This document shows, in pieces, positions 14,177 to 14,962 of a DNA stretch of 14,962 nt. Both the position numbers and the translations under genes were made by a program. The notes beneath the pieces were generated by a model. That model worked only from the letters and a program-made list of their open reading frames with translations, made no database searches and had not been told where the DNA came from. The DNA lies in contig JAGPIR010000009.1 of NCBI GenBank assembly GCA_018054915.1, forward strand, positions 1 through 14,962, written 5' to 3'. This DNA comes from Allobrachymonas sp. GTDB taxonomy: Bacteria; Pseudomonadota; Gammaproteobacteria; Burkholderiales; Burkholderiaceae_C. Positions within the stretch are counted from its first letter, which is position 1; every line of letters begins with the position of its first letter.

Positions 14177-14962
14177 GCCGGTTTTCCTTGTGGTCTGCTC
14201 GCAGCAGGATGTCGGCCTGACGCTGCAACACAATGCGTTTTTCTACCCGGGTGCGGTCTTTTACATCGCCAGCCAGTTGTCCACACGCGGCGTCGATGTC
14301 GTCTCCGCGCAGTTTGCGTACGGTGGTAACCAGACCGGCTTCATTGAGCAGGCGCGCAAAAGCGTCTACTGTTTCAGGCCGGGAACGGTGCAAACCTGAA
14401 TCCGGAAAGGGGTTGAACGGAATCAGGTTGAACTTGCACCAGGCGCCTGGGCCGCTGTTGCGAACCAGCGCAGTTAGTTCGCGGGCATGCTGCGGCTGGT
14501 CGTTGATGCCGTCAAGCATGACGTATTCGAAGGTGATGAAATCGCGTGGGGCATATTGCAAATACCGCTGACAGGCCTGCATGAGTTCGGCCAGTGGATA
14601 TTTCTTGTTGAGCGGCACCAGCGAATCACGCAAGGCATCGTTGCTGGCATGCAGCGAGACAGCCAGCGCTACGGGGCAATCCTGTGCCAGGCGGTCGATG
14701 CGTGGTACCACACCCGACGTGGAAACGGTGACACGCCGGCGCGACAGGCCATAGGCATGGTCGTCGAGCATGGTCTTGAGGGCGGGTAGAACGGCTGCAT
14801 AGTTTTGCAGCGGCTCGCCCATGCCCATCAACACTACGTTGCTGATCACGCGGTCGGGGCGGTGGAGGTGCTTGCGCAAGAAGTGTTCGGCGTACCAGAG
14901 CTGGGCGATGATTTCGCCCGTGGTGAGGTTGCGGCTGAAGCCCTGGTGGCCGGTTGAGCAGA
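14169..14962 (-). CDS. rlmN: Dual-specificity RNA methyltransferase RlmN, C-terminal two-thirds (truncated by window edge)
   Basis: Radical SAM enzyme that makes 2-methyladenosine in 23S rRNA (A2503) and in some tRNAs. About 263 residues are visible; the N-terminus lies beyond the right edge. The visible part begins with the last cysteine of the CxxxCxxC cluster (CSTGHQGFSRNLTTGEIIAQ), followed by VVLMGMGEPLQNY, RRVTVSTSGVVPRID, ALAVSLHASND, FEYVMLDGIND and CKFNLIPFNPFP. Near the C-terminus DAACGQLAGD carries the catalytic cysteine that is methylated during the reaction, which distinguishes it from unrelated radical SAM proteins. Cfr resistance enzymes are related, but the housekeeping context favours RlmN. 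Any operon promoter would be outside the window. Confidence 0.97.
   Translation of the reverse strand, partial: CSTGHQGFSRNLTTGEIIAQLWYAEHFLRKHLHRPDRVISNVVLMGMGEPLQNYAAVLPALKTMLDDHAYGLSRRRVTVSTSGVVPRIDRLAQDCPVALAVSLHASNDALRDSLVPLNKKYPLAELMQACQRYLQYAPRDFITFEYVMLDGINDQPQHARELTALVRNSGPGAWCKFNLIPFNPFPDSGLHRSRPETVDAFARLLNEAGLVTTVRKLRGDDIDAACGQLAGDVKDRTRVEKRIVLQRQADILLRADHKENRRA
14185..14189 (-). promoter_or_regulatory. Ribosome binding site supporting the GTG start of pilW
   Basis: Read on the minus strand this is AAGGA, 8 bases before GTG 14176-14174, inside the last codons of rlmN. It decides the start in a frame that has no ATG between 14233 and the signal peptide. Confidence 0.6.

Overview
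The window looks like chromosomal DNA of a betaproteobacterium, most likely of the order Burkholderiales. The main evidence is gene order: rlmN, pilW, rodZ, ispG, hisS, yfgM, bamB and der lie head to tail on the minus strand, and the protein sequences fit that group (for example the NKAE form of the first G4 motif in Der). Base composition is moderately GC-rich, with AT-rich intergenic stretches. Genus cannot be fixed from sequence alone.

Left end (1-333, minus): the first 111 codons of pilB, the type IV pilus extension ATPase, truncated by the window edge.

Left-centre (632-6190, plus): a block of apparently accessory genes. It holds an orphan family-5 (oligopeptide-type) ABC substrate-binding lipoprotein; a small DsrE-family protein followed 32 bp later by a GMP reductase (guaC) of the type familiar from Bacillus and Staphylococcus; and, after a 681-bp non-coding stretch, a Na+/phosphate cotransporter with C-terminal PhoU-like helices. 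Several non-coding structures lie between these genes: a 13-bp perfect hairpin over the guaC stop codon, an 8-bp dyad at a candidate promoter, and a leader before the cotransporter that can fold into two mutually exclusive structures, one resembling an intrinsic terminator.

Right part (6404-14962, minus): the conserved housekeeping run. From its upstream (right) end it encodes RlmN (23S rRNA/tRNA methylation; its N-terminus is outside the window), PilW (pilus secretin assembly lipoprotein), RodZ (cell shape), IspG (isoprenoid synthesis), HisS (histidyl-tRNA synthetase), YfgM (Sec-associated periplasmic TPR protein), BamB (outer-membrane protein assembly) and Der (ribosome-assembly GTPase). 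Gaps are -8, 18, 4, 64, 30, 45 and 22 bp, consistent with one long operon whose promoter lies outside the window. der converges on the cotransporter gene.

I found no mobile element, CRISPR array, tRNA or rRNA. No clearly new multi-gene system is visible. The best leads are the structured leader before the Na+/Pi cotransporter and the DsrE-GuaC pair.
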